A DNA stretch of 11,365 bases, taken from assembly GCA_030673425.1 (NCBI GenBank), contig DAOVJB010000026.1, positions 1 through 11,365 on the forward strand, written 5' to 3'. This stretch comes from Elusimicrobiota bacterium. Lineage in GTDB: Bacteria; CAYTYR01; UBA6262; DAOVJB01. A program made the position numbers and the translations under genes. This document shows, piece by piece, positions 1 through 6,802 of the stretch (position 1 is the stretch's first letter; each line of letters opens with the position of its first letter). The notes under the pieces are model-generated. The model ran no database searches, was not told where the DNA came from, and saw nothing but the letters and a program-made list of their open reading frames with translations.

Positions 1-8
1 AGTAACAT
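1..8 (-). CDS. Possible start of the next minus-strand gene (first 2-3 codons only)
   Basis: An ATG at 8-6 on the minus strand is preceded by a GAGGG ribosome-binding-like sequence (17-13) with a 4-nt gap. Further upstream is a good promoter (-35 at 71-66, -10 at 48-43). Only ATG-TTA and two more bases fall inside the window, so nothing can be said about the product. The call rests wholly on the promoter, the Shine-Dalgarno sequence and the placement after a terminator; the gap is a little short for an ideal site. Confidence 0.35.
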
Positions 9-42
9 ATATCCCTCTGTTTAATAAGACTAACCCTTATTT

Positions 43-71
43 TTTATATCATAAAAACCGAAGAATCTCAA
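43..71 (-). promoter_or_regulatory. Sigma-70-type promoter for the gene leaving the window on the left
   Basis: On the minus strand TTGAGA (71-66, five of six consensus bases) is separated by exactly 17 bp from TATAAA (48-43, five of six). It lies just after the operon terminator and about 35 bp ahead of the candidate ATG at 8. This is the best promoter match I found in the window, though AT-rich DNA produces such matches by chance. Confidence 0.55.
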
Positions 72-78
72 TAAAATT

Positions 79-122
79 AAAAAAGCAAAAAAGAGGAGTT
101 AACATAAAATATTAACTCCTCT
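79..122 (-). terminator. Rho-independent terminator of the glycan-use operon
   Basis: A perfect 11-bp inverted repeat (92-102 pairing with 112-122, AGAGGAGTTAA and its complement) encloses a 9-nt loop. On the minus strand the stem is followed directly by TTTTTGCTTTTTT. It lies about 95 bp after the stop codon of the GH94 gene and before a new promoter, so it should end the transcript that carries the eight upstream genes. Confidence 0.85.
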
Positions 123-180
123 CTATAAAACTATTTGAACAAATAAAAATCAATCACTTACGAGACATTATATACGCCTG

Positions 181-214
181 TCCGCCTCGGGCGGGAACAA
201 CGAGATACGAATTT
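181..214. repeat. GC-rich palindrome plus ACGAGATACGAAT tract, possible dispersed intergenic repeat
   Basis: CCGCC (182-186), TCG and GGCGG (190-194) form a compact GC-rich hairpin in otherwise AT-rich intergenic DNA. It is followed by AACGAGATACGAATTT (199-214), which partly matches AACGAGTCACGAATAA on the minus strand of the 4529-4588 gap. Short palindromes of this kind are often dispersed intergenic repeats in uncultured bacterial genomes. It has no T-tract on either side, so it is not a second terminator. Its function is unknown. Confidence 0.35.
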
Positions 215-215
215 A

Positions 216-2573
216 TTATCCCATCGTTACTTCTACTTTATGAACCTTGTTATCATCCTTAAATACAGGTAATATATTACCTTCTATTTTCTTCCCGTCA
301 ACCTTAATCTCTTTAATACCTTTATTCACATGGTTAGGATTTCTTATATCTATATCATAGGTTGTTCCTCGGAATTTGCGTTTTACTGTAAATCCATCCC
401 AGTCCTTTGGAATACATGGGTCAATCATTAATCCTTTATAGTCAGGACGTATACCCAAGATATATTCGGTGGCAGCTACATAATTCCAAGAAGCACTACC
501 TGTAAGCCAGGAATTCCTTGACTCTCCCATGTGCTGGTGTCCTTTGCCTGCTAAAAATTGGACATAAATATAAGGTTCTGTCTTTTTTACCTCAGCAATA
601 TCATTAAAAGCAAGCGGAGCAATAGTTCTATAATACTTAAATGCCAACTCTCCCCTGCCAAGCATTGCCTCAGCAATTACCGCCCAAGGATTAGCATGTG
701 CAAATATTCCCCCGTTTTCTTTTATTGCCGGGGGATAAAGCGTTATTAAACCTAACTCTTTATCATACTCCTCAAAAGGAGGAGCTAAAAGCATCAACCC
801 ATACTTGGTATAAAGCACTTCATGAACAGCATCCATTAACTTAATAGCTTTTTCTTTATCAGCTACTCCGCTCATTACCGCCCATGTATTCGGGTTAAGA
901 AATATCTTGCCTGTTTTACTTTCTTTAGAACCAACTTTTTTTCCACTATGGGTATAGGCTCTCATGTACCATTCTCCATCCCATCCAGCCTTATTAATGG
1001 CTTCTAAGAGTTTTTCCTTATCGGGAGCATATTTATTTACAGCATCTTTTCTTCCCGATAGCTCTGCCAGACCCTCAAATTCACTTATTACTAAATAAAG
1101 CAACTGCGTCGTCCAGACACTTTCTCCTTTTCCTGACAGATTCAAGGTATCATTCCAGTCAGCATGGAGCCCTAAGCTTAAACCATGTTCACCTAGTTTA
1201 GTTAAGGAATACTTAATTGTCCTATCCAAATGGTCAAACACGGTATCTTTTTCCTCACCATCAAAATAGCGAACCACCTCATCCAAAATTGCTACATCTC
1301 CTGTCTCTCTTATGTATGCAGCAGTAGTTAAAGTGAGCCACAGATGATCATCAGAGTAATCCCTGCCACCTGCTCCCTCCCCAGTTAAGGGCTGAAAAAT
1401 ATGAGAAGCGCAACCCATCTGATATATAGCACCGGTTAGACTGATAATCCTTTGCCTAACTCTTTTTGGAACCGAAGCAATAGCAGCAAGAGCATCCTGA
1501 TGACTATCCCTGTATCCCAATCCATCCCTGTGTGTTCCTGATTCATAATAGGAAGCAGATCTTGACCAGTTAAAAGTGGTATGCCATTGATATTGATTAA
1601 GCACATTAAGCATTTGATTAGTTATAGTATCAGGGGTTTTACAACTAAAAGAAGAAAGTTTATTGTCCCAATTGTCAGAAAGTTTCTTAAACTCTTTATG
1701 AACATTATTAATATCACTGTACTTCTTCTTCATTTTTACCCCTTCTTCACTAGCATTACCCACACCCACCACGTAAAGGAAGGTCTTTTCCTCATTTGGT
1801 TTAAGATCAACTTTAATATTAAAGGAAATACAAGGATTCCCTCCTATTGCTTTAGAATTGTAAGACTTGCCTTCAGTAACAGCTATAGGATTGGCCTCTG
1901 AACGGTGTGGGCCTATAAATACATCCCTATCGCCGTCCCAGCCTACTATCGGACTTGTAGTAAAAGCATACGCACGGGGACGAATTAAACTTACGTAAGT
2001 CCCCACATCATAATCTATAATTTGTGTATCTTCAATAATTCTGTTCCTGCATACGTTTAAGAGATACTGAAAATCAGTCAAATCTGAAATAGCATCCCAA
2101 AAAGCAAGTTCAGCAAAGGAGAAGATATTAAGGTCTCTCTTTTTCTTATCTTTATTTCTAACGGTCAACAGCCAAATTTCTAAATTTTCTCCTAACGGAA
2201 CAAAGTACGTGACCTCAGATTCAATATTAGCATAAGTAGATATTATTTTAGTATAACCCAGCCCGTGCCTGCATTCATTTTTGTACTCTTTAAGATCCTT
2301 ACCAACAGGCTGCCATGACGTACTCCAGTAATCACCGCTGGCATTATCACGTATATATAAATATCGACCTGGCCTATCCATAGGCAGGTTATTATACCTG
2401 AACCGCATAAACCTTCCTGTTTTTGGGGACAGATAAAAACTGTAACCACCAGCATTATTAGAGATAAGCGCACAATACTTATCTGATCCCAGATAATTAA
2501 TCCATGGAGTCGGTGTTTCAGGATTAGTAATTATATACTCTTTCTTTTCTTCGTCAAAGTAACCGTATTTCAT
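216..2573 (-). CDS. GH94 disaccharide phosphorylase (cellobiose / diacetylchitobiose phosphorylase type)
   Basis: This cytoplasmic, inverting enzyme family splits a beta-linked disaccharide with inorganic phosphate into an alpha-sugar-1-phosphate and a free sugar. The 785 residues are close to the family length (about 800). The N-terminal beta-sandwich (about 1-285) opens with MKYGYFDEEKKEYIITNP and the WINYLG and NAGGYSFY blocks typical of GH94. The (alpha/alpha)6 barrel follows, then a C-terminal beta domain ending in VHKVEVTMG. GLGYRDSHQD (351-360) is the substrate/phosphate-site block, ADWND supplies the expected general acid Asp475, and SWLTGSASW (Thr691-Gly692) is the phosphate loop. 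No signal peptide is present. GGGGGAG lies just upstream of the ATG. It is the last gene of the operon, 31 bp after the dehydrogenase, and is followed by a terminator. The N-terminal half looks more like chitobiose phosphorylase and the YPPxxKEN region more like cellobiose phosphorylase. The acceptor sugar (glucose, GlcNAc, gluconate or mannose) cannot be fixed from sequence. Confidence 0.93.
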   Translation of the reverse strand: MKYGYFDEEKKEYIITNPETPTPWINYLGSDKYCALISNNAGGYSFYLSPKTGRFMRFRYNNLPMDRPGRYLYIRDNASGDYWSTSWQPVGKDLKEYKNECRHGLGYTKIISTYANIESEVTYFVPLGENLEIWLLTVRNKDKKKRDLNIFSFAELAFWDAISDLTDFQYLLNVCRNRIIEDTQIIDYDVGTYVSLIRPRAYAFTTSPIVGWDGDRDVFIGPHRSEANPIAVTEGKSYNSKAIGGNPCISFNIKVDLKPNEEKTFLYVVGVGNASEEGVKMKKKYSDINNVHKEFKKLSDNWDNKLSSFSCKTPDTITNQMLNVLNQYQWHTTFNWSRSASYYESGTHRDGLGYRDSHQDALAAIASVPKRVRQRIISLTGAIYQMGCASHIFQPLTGEGAGGRDYSDDHLWLTLTTAAYIRETGDVAILDEVVRYFDGEEKDTVFDHLDRTIKYSLTKLGEHGLSLGLHADWNDTLNLSGKGESVWTTQLLYLVISEFEGLAELSGRKDAVNKYAPDKEKLLEAINKAGWDGEWYMRAYTHSGKKVGSKESKTGKIFLNPNTWAVMSGVADKEKAIKLMDAVHEVLYTKYGLMLLAPPFEEYDKELGLITLYPPAIKENGGIFAHANPWAVIAEAMLGRGELAFKYYRTIAPLAFNDIAEVKKTEPYIYVQFLAGKGHQHMGESRNSWLTGSASWNYVAATEYILGIRPDYKGLMIDPCIPKDWDGFTVKRKFRGTTYDIDIRNPNHVNKGIKEIKVDGKKIEGNILPVFKDDNKVHKVEVTMG

Positions 2574-2604
2574 TAACTCCCCCTTTGTCGGGATCGTGTC
2601 CCTT

Positions 2605-3708
2605 TTATTTTTTTACTTCCTTAAACGGCAATTTTACAACCTTACCTGTTTTACTCGATTCATATACTGCCAAAACCCCTTCCAGGCTTTTCATGCCTTC
2701 TTCTCCTGAAATAAAGGGTTGTTCATTTCGTTTAATACAGTTTATAAAATATGCAATTGGTCCACCGGATTTACTTTTTTTGCGCCCTTCGGGAATAAAC
2801 GTACCCCATCCGCAATTTGGGTCACCAACTCCTGTAGGAATACCATAATTAACCACAACAGGATTATCTGCACCAAAAGAAAGCGTCATTGTGCCTTTTT
2901 CACCGTAAAATATAACCTTCATCTGATAAGGAACAGTAGACCAGCTGGTTTCAAAGCCAGCTACTGTTCCGTCTTCAAACTTCACATGGGCAACAGCATT
3001 GCTTTCAACCTCAAAATATGGCTTTCTTAAAGGCCCCAATGTTCCGGACACTTCTACTGCCTCTTTGCCCAAAAGCCATCTTATAAGGTCAAATACGTGA
3101 ACTCCTATGCCAATCATCGCTCCGCCACCGCAAGCCTTCTTCTGGAGGAACCAATCTGCCCCGGGACTCCATTGTTCCGGTCCGGCATGACCGATTTTTC
3201 CCCAGACATAAAGAATTCTGCCCAACAACCCTTCTTCGAGTATCTCTTTAGCCACTTCAGGATTAGGACCAAATCGGTGTGTCTGCTCTACCATCAAGAA
3301 AACCTTGTTTTTATGAGCCGCGGTTATCATAGCCTGAGCTTCATCTAACGTAGTAGCCATTGGCTTTTCCACTAAAATATGTTTACCCGCCTCGGCAGCA
3401 GCGATGGTCATTTCCGCATGCAGGTAATTCGGTGTACAGATAGAAACTGCTTCGATTTCTTTCTCTTCTAACAATTTCCTATAATCAGTAAATATTTTCT
3501 TAACCCGTACCTGAGAAGCAATATTCTTAACCAAATCCTCTTTTATATCTGCTAAAGCAACAAGCTCAGCATCTACCGGTGTTTCACAAAGCCATAGTAA
3601 TCTCGAAGGTCCCCCGGAAATTTTTAAGTTCTCAGTATTAAGATATTGCGGTAAATGTAAGCGTTGCGCTACTTTACCGCAACCTATAACTCCAACCTTA
3701 ACAGGCAT
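2605..3708 (-). CDS. Gfo/Idh/MocA-family oxidoreductase, copy 2, with altered catalytic site
   Basis: This is an NAD(P)-dependent sugar or polyol dehydrogenase-like protein of 367 residues. The N-terminal Rossmann fold has the dinucleotide loop GVIGCGKVAQ (6-15), and EKP places the usual catalytic Lys at 115. The C-terminal Gfo/Idh domain holds GGGAMIGIGVH. In the family this block reads D-x-x-x-H, and in the paralogue at 4589-5641 it is ALIDVGIH; here the Asp position is Gly200 (codon GGC) while His204 is kept. It also carries about 19 extra residues (about 24-43, including GGPSRLLWLCETP) between the first helix and second strand, absent from the paralogue. The two proteins otherwise match along their whole length, including GDPNCGWGTFIP. 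It starts 16 bp after the isomerase-like gene with only a weak AGAGG site, which suggests translational coupling. It may be a catalytically altered partner or have a different substrate. The substrate is unknown. Confidence 0.88.
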   Translation of the reverse strand: MPVKVGVIGCGKVAQRLHLPQYLNTENLKISGGPSRLLWLCETPVDAELVALADIKEDLVKNIASQVRVKKIFTDYRKLLEEKEIEAVSICTPNYLHAEMTIAAAEAGKHILVEKPMATTLDEAQAMITAAHKNKVFLMVEQTHRFGPNPEVAKEILEEGLLGRILYVWGKIGHAGPEQWSPGADWFLQKKACGGGAMIGIGVHVFDLIRWLLGKEAVEVSGTLGPLRKPYFEVESNAVAHVKFEDGTVAGFETSWSTVPYQMKVIFYGEKGTMTLSFGADNPVVVNYGIPTGVGDPNCGWGTFIPEGRKKSKSGGPIAYFINCIKRNEQPFISGEEGMKSLEGVLAVYESSKTGKVVKLPFKEVKK

Positions 3709-3724
3709 AAAAATAATACCTCTA

Positions 3725-4528
3725 TTATTTATCCAACGCGTATTGAACCATAAACTTTTTAATCATATCAATACTTATGGGAATATACTTTAATTCGTCC
3801 CCTTCTCCTTCATACTCAACCGAAATAAATCCTCTATAATTAGCTGCCTGAATAATCTTAAATATACGGTCATAATCAAATTCTAATTCTTTACCATCAT
3901 CAGTTATCTTATGAATTCTAGCGTGCATATAATCTGCAAATGGAATGGTTTTTTCTATTGATTGATAAATATCTTCATCAATATAGTTTCCTACGTCTAA
4001 AAGCAATTTCAGATACGGTGAGCCTACATCTTTTATCAATTTAATTGTATCATCCGCAGTTGCTGGAAAACCACCGTGATTGTGCGGTTCGAAAGTTAAA
4101 GTTATACCTAATTGCTCTGCATGAGAGGCACACTGTTTAAGTCCCTTAACCACATTGGGCCACAATTTATCTTTATCCTCAGGTTTACCCCACGCAGCAA
4201 ATAATTTTAATACAGGAGCACCCAATTCATAAGCTACATCTAAATATTTATTGACTGTTGCGACTTGTTCATTTAAGGCTTCCTCTGTCTCCTGTGCAAA
4301 ATTATTAAACGGAGCTGAAATAGCACAGATTGTTAAGTGTAATTCAGTAGCTAGTTTTTTCAAAGCCATTAAGTCTTTCTTCTCTATACTTGGGATATAT
4401 TCTCCTAATATTTCAAAACCCCCTACTTTCAACTTCTCCGCAGCAAATTTCATAATTTCTTCAATATTCATCTTTTTAGCTTCAAGAGTCCGATGAAATG
4501 AGTAACTACAAACACTTAATTTTAACAT
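3725..4528 (-). CDS. Sugar phosphate isomerase/epimerase-type TIM barrel (AP_endonuc_2 / xylose isomerase-like)
   Basis: This is a 267-residue, metal-dependent TIM-barrel protein of the superfamily that includes IolE, IolI, tagatose 3-epimerase and 3-keto-glycoside-processing enzymes. The metal-binding positions expected for the fold are visible: Glu147 in FEPHNHGG, Asp178 in LLLDVGN, His202/His206 in MHARIHKI and Glu238 in ISVEYEGEGD. No signal peptide is present. The start is supported by AAAGGAGGG four bases upstream of the ATG. It lies between two related Gfo/Idh dehydrogenases, so it probably acts on the keto-sugar product of one of them, as an epimerase, isomerase or lyase. The family assignment is firm; the actual reaction is inferred from context only. 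Confidence 0.87.
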   Translation of the reverse strand: MLKLSVCSYSFHRTLEAKKMNIEEIMKFAAEKLKVGGFEILGEYIPSIEKKDLMALKKLATELHLTICAISAPFNNFAQETEEALNEQVATVNKYLDVAYELGAPVLKLFAAWGKPEDKDKLWPNVVKGLKQCASHAEQLGITLTFEPHNHGGFPATADDTIKLIKDVGSPYLKLLLDVGNYIDEDIYQSIEKTIPFADYMHARIHKITDDGKELEFDYDRIFKIIQAANYRGFISVEYEGEGDELKYIPISIDMIKKFMVQYALDK

Positions 4529-4539
4529 GAGTCCCTCCT

Positions 4540-4567
4540 TTATTCGTGACTCGTTATTCGGGTCACG
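4540..4567. repeat. Intergenic inverted repeat CGTGAC-N11-GTCACG
   Basis: In the 60-bp gap between the first dehydrogenase and the isomerase-like gene, CGTGAC (4545-4550) and GTCACG (4562-4567) form a 6-bp inverted repeat. The adjoining AACGAGTCACGAATAA (minus strand, 4555-4540) resembles a tract at 199-214 after the GH94 gene. It could be a hairpin that tunes the message, an operator, or a fragment of a dispersed repeat. No T-tract follows it, so termination is unlikely. Confidence 0.3.
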
Positions 4568-4588
4568 GGTTATAAGTCCCTTGCTAAT

Positions 4589-5641
4589 TTATTCTTTCAG
4601 CGGAAGTTTTACTACCTGCCCTGTTTCATAAGATTTATAAAGTGCTATAAGCCCTTCGAGACTTTTTCTTCCCTGCTCTCCTGAGATAAACGGTTTTTCA
4701 CCCTTTTGGATACAATCCATGAAATAGGCAATTGGTCCACCTAGTCTGCTTTGAGCTCTTCCATTAGGAATAAATGTTCCCCAACCGCAATTTGGGTCTC
4801 CTACATTGGTAGGCATACCAAAATTTACGATAACCGGAGGATCAGCTCCAAAAGCCACTCTCATCGTCCCTTTTTCTCCATAAAGATATACCAACACCTG
4901 ATAAGGACGAGTATTCCAGCTAACCCCGAAACCTCCAATGGCACCACTTTCAAATTTTATATGGCAAATTCCATGGTCCTCCACCTTAAATGGCTTAATT
5001 AGAGTAGCGATACGTCCTGACATTTCTACTACTTCTTCATTCATAAGCCATCTAACCAGATCAAAAATATGGATTCCTACGTCTATAAGAGCTCCACCAC
5101 CTGACTGTTCTTTGTTCACATACCAGGGTGTACCACCTTTCCAATCAACATCAGGATTCCAGTATTCCGGTCCGGCATGACCGATTCTGGCCCAAACAGA
5201 CAGAATCTTGCCTAACATTCCATCTTCCAGGACTTCTTTAGCCACCTCATGATTAGGGTCAAATCTTTGAGTCTGTTCAACCATAAACAGAACCCCGTTC
5301 TTATCACAAGTCTCTATCATTTCAGTAGCTTCCTTCAGGTTCATCGCAATTGGCTTCTCGCATAAAACATGTTTCTTGGCGTTGGCTGCAGCTTTAACTA
5401 CTTCACAATGCTCATAGTTGGGGATACAAACTGATACAACATCAATATCTTTATTATTAATTAAGTCATTATGATTAGTATAAATATTTTTCACCCCGTA
5501 TTGGTCTGCCATCTGTTGAGCCAGATTCTTATCCCAATCACATACTGCTATTACTTCCACCTTATCACAATCAGCATACTGAGGTAGATGTAACCTCTGG
5601 GCAATTTTTCCACATCCTATAACACCTGCCCTGATTTTCAT
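4589..5641 (-). CDS. Gfo/Idh/MocA-family oxidoreductase, copy 1, with intact catalytic residues
   Basis: This is a predicted NAD(P)-dependent dehydrogenase of 350 residues, a normal family length, acting on a sugar, polyol or glycoside in the cytoplasm. The Rossmann domain has GVIGCGKIAQ (6-15), an Asp at the end of the second strand (Asp35, which often favours NAD), and EKP with Lys96. The C-terminal domain has GGGALIDVGIH with Asp187 and His191, completing the Lys/Asp/His set known from inositol and glucose-fructose type dehydrogenases. Copy 2 (2605-3708) is a clear paralogue, well over half identical by eye, so the two arose by duplication with the isomerase-like gene now between them. GGGGGAAGG precedes the ATG. 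It is the first cytoplasmic gene after the secreted hydrolases, 60 bp downstream of the last one. The substrate is unknown; oxidation at C3 of a glycoside is one possibility. Confidence 0.92.
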   Translation of the reverse strand: MKIRAGVIGCGKIAQRLHLPQYADCDKVEVIAVCDWDKNLAQQMADQYGVKNIYTNHNDLINNKDIDVVSVCIPNYEHCEVVKAAANAKKHVLCEKPIAMNLKEATEMIETCDKNGVLFMVEQTQRFDPNHEVAKEVLEDGMLGKILSVWARIGHAGPEYWNPDVDWKGGTPWYVNKEQSGGGALIDVGIHIFDLVRWLMNEEVVEMSGRIATLIKPFKVEDHGICHIKFESGAIGGFGVSWNTRPYQVLVYLYGEKGTMRVAFGADPPVIVNFGMPTNVGDPNCGWGTFIPNGRAQSRLGGPIAYFMDCIQKGEKPFISGEQGRKSLEGLIALYKSYETGQVVKLPLKE

Positions 5642-5670
5642 TTTCCTTCCCCCTTTCTTATCTTATATTT

Positions 5671-5690
5671 TACAGCCATGTAAGGCTATA
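5671..5690 (-). other. Small hairpin between the secreted and cytoplasmic parts of the operon
   Basis: TACAGCC (5671-5677) and GGCTATA (5684-5690) pair as a 7-bp stem with one wobble and a 6-nt loop. It sits in the 60-bp gap between the last GH113 gene and the first dehydrogenase. The bases after it on the minus strand are AAAATATAAGATAAG, not a T-tract, so it is a poor terminator. It may be an RNA processing or stability element, or chance. I saw no convincing -35/-10 pair in this gap. Confidence 0.25.
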
Positions 5691-5701
5691 ATTAGAAAAT
5701 T

Positions 5702-6769
5702 TTATTTCCTTTTTGGTTTTTTCTTATACCATTTCTTAAGCACTTTCTCTGCTGGTTTATTCTGTGGACTAAAACCTCTGTTTTTAGAACCTCCGCTCTT
5801 CACACTACATCCCCACTCCCACCAGTAAACTCCATAAAACCAGGGTTTATCCCAGAAAGTCTGAAATAGCGCTTCATAACAGTCAGCCTGCTGTTGTAAA
5901 TCTATCTTTTTGCCTGGCATATGTTCCCATGGATTTTTTGCTGAACCAGTGGAACTACGATAACCAACCTCTGTAAAAATTACAGGCTTATTAATTTCTT
6001 TCTGCCATTCTTCAATTTGGGAAACCCAATCTTTCCATCCATTTTTTATCTGCTTAAAGGATGGATCATTTATATCTACTAAAGGAAAATAAGGATCAAT
6101 ACCTGCGTAATCCAAAGCATCCCAGAATTGAATGTCTAAATATTCATCATACCAATTAGCTGTATAAGTAAGAGCTCCATCGTAAACTTTACGTACAGAT
6201 TTTATTACTTTATCTTTCCATAGATCTGGACGCACAGTCGCTGCAGCAGTTAACTCAGTCCCAATACAAATCATCCCTACCCCTTGTTCCTGGGCAAGTT
6301 GAGCGTAATGAATCATAAAGTTAGTATAGCTATCAAACCAGGCCTGCCAATCCTCTTCTATATCAAATTCAATAGAACCACGCCATTCCCCACCTGAGGA
6401 ATCAAGCAAATCTAATTGGGGCTTGAGCATCACCTTCAAGCCCAGCTTATGTATTGTCTTGATAGCATGAATTAAACTTTCATCTGTAGGTGTCACAGAG
6501 GTAGGATGAATATCTGTCGAATCGTATTTCTGCTGATACCAGGTAGTATGTAATCCTACCCACCCGGCATTAGTTGCAGCTAATTTTTTTAATGTTTCAT
6601 CTGAACTTTCAGAATTATAGTAATCCCTGTCCCAAACTACATAAGAAATTCCTTTTTGAAACTCAGGAGTAAAATTCTCCTCTGCCTTAGTCTCTTCGAT
6701 ACTAACAACCATCAACAAAACCATTGCTGCAAAAAACAACTTGCTTATTCTTAGTCTCTTCTTCCACAT
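5702..6769 (-). CDS. Secreted GH113-type glycoside hydrolase, copy 1 (beta-mannanase-like)
   Basis: This is a predicted exported retaining glycoside hydrolase of 355 residues. A basic start (MWKKRLRISK) and hydrophobic core lead to a likely signal peptidase I site near ETKA/EE. The mature protein is one TIM-barrel domain from FTPEFQKGISYVVW to the C-terminus. Visible GH113-like features are WVGLHTTWYQ, VMLKP, GGEWRGSI, the acid/base candidate Glu172 in CIGTEL, and the nucleophile candidate Glu267 in PVIFTEVGY. YAGIDPYFPL and YWWEWG belong to the substrate cleft. Characterised GH113 members are mainly endo-beta-1,4-mannanases, so mannan is the first guess, not a proof. It is about 70 % identical by eye to the copy at 8076-9140. 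GGAGG lies 12 bases upstream of the ATG; the whole stop-gap-RBS-start junction resembles that of the other copy. No binding domain is fused; adjacent genes supply such domains instead. Confidence 0.88.
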   Translation of the reverse strand: MWKKRLRISKLFFAAMVLLMVVSIEETKAEENFTPEFQKGISYVVWDRDYYNSESSDETLKKLAATNAGWVGLHTTWYQQKYDSTDIHPTSVTPTDESLIHAIKTIHKLGLKVMLKPQLDLLDSSGGEWRGSIEFDIEEDWQAWFDSYTNFMIHYAQLAQEQGVGMICIGTELTAAATVRPDLWKDKVIKSVRKVYDGALTYTANWYDEYLDIQFWDALDYAGIDPYFPLVDINDPSFKQIKNGWKDWVSQIEEWQKEINKPVIFTEVGYRSSTGSAKNPWEHMPGKKIDLQQQADCYEALFQTFWDKPWFYGVYWWEWGCSVKSGGSKNRGFSPQNKPAEKVLKKWYKKKPKRK

Positions 6770-6802
6770 AGGGGAAAAAATCCTCCTTTTTTATTTCTCT
6801 AT

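Noticed and set aside
2585-3030. Two overlapping plus-strand open frames opposite the dehydrogenase at 2605-3708
   Set aside because: They are shadows of a conserved minus-strand gene, with no ribosome binding site or recognisable domain.
5642-5701. Terminator or internal promoter between the secreted and cytoplasmic genes
   Set aside because: The small hairpin lacks a T-tract, and TATAAG in the gap has no acceptable -35 at 16-18 bp; the genes most likely stay on one transcript.
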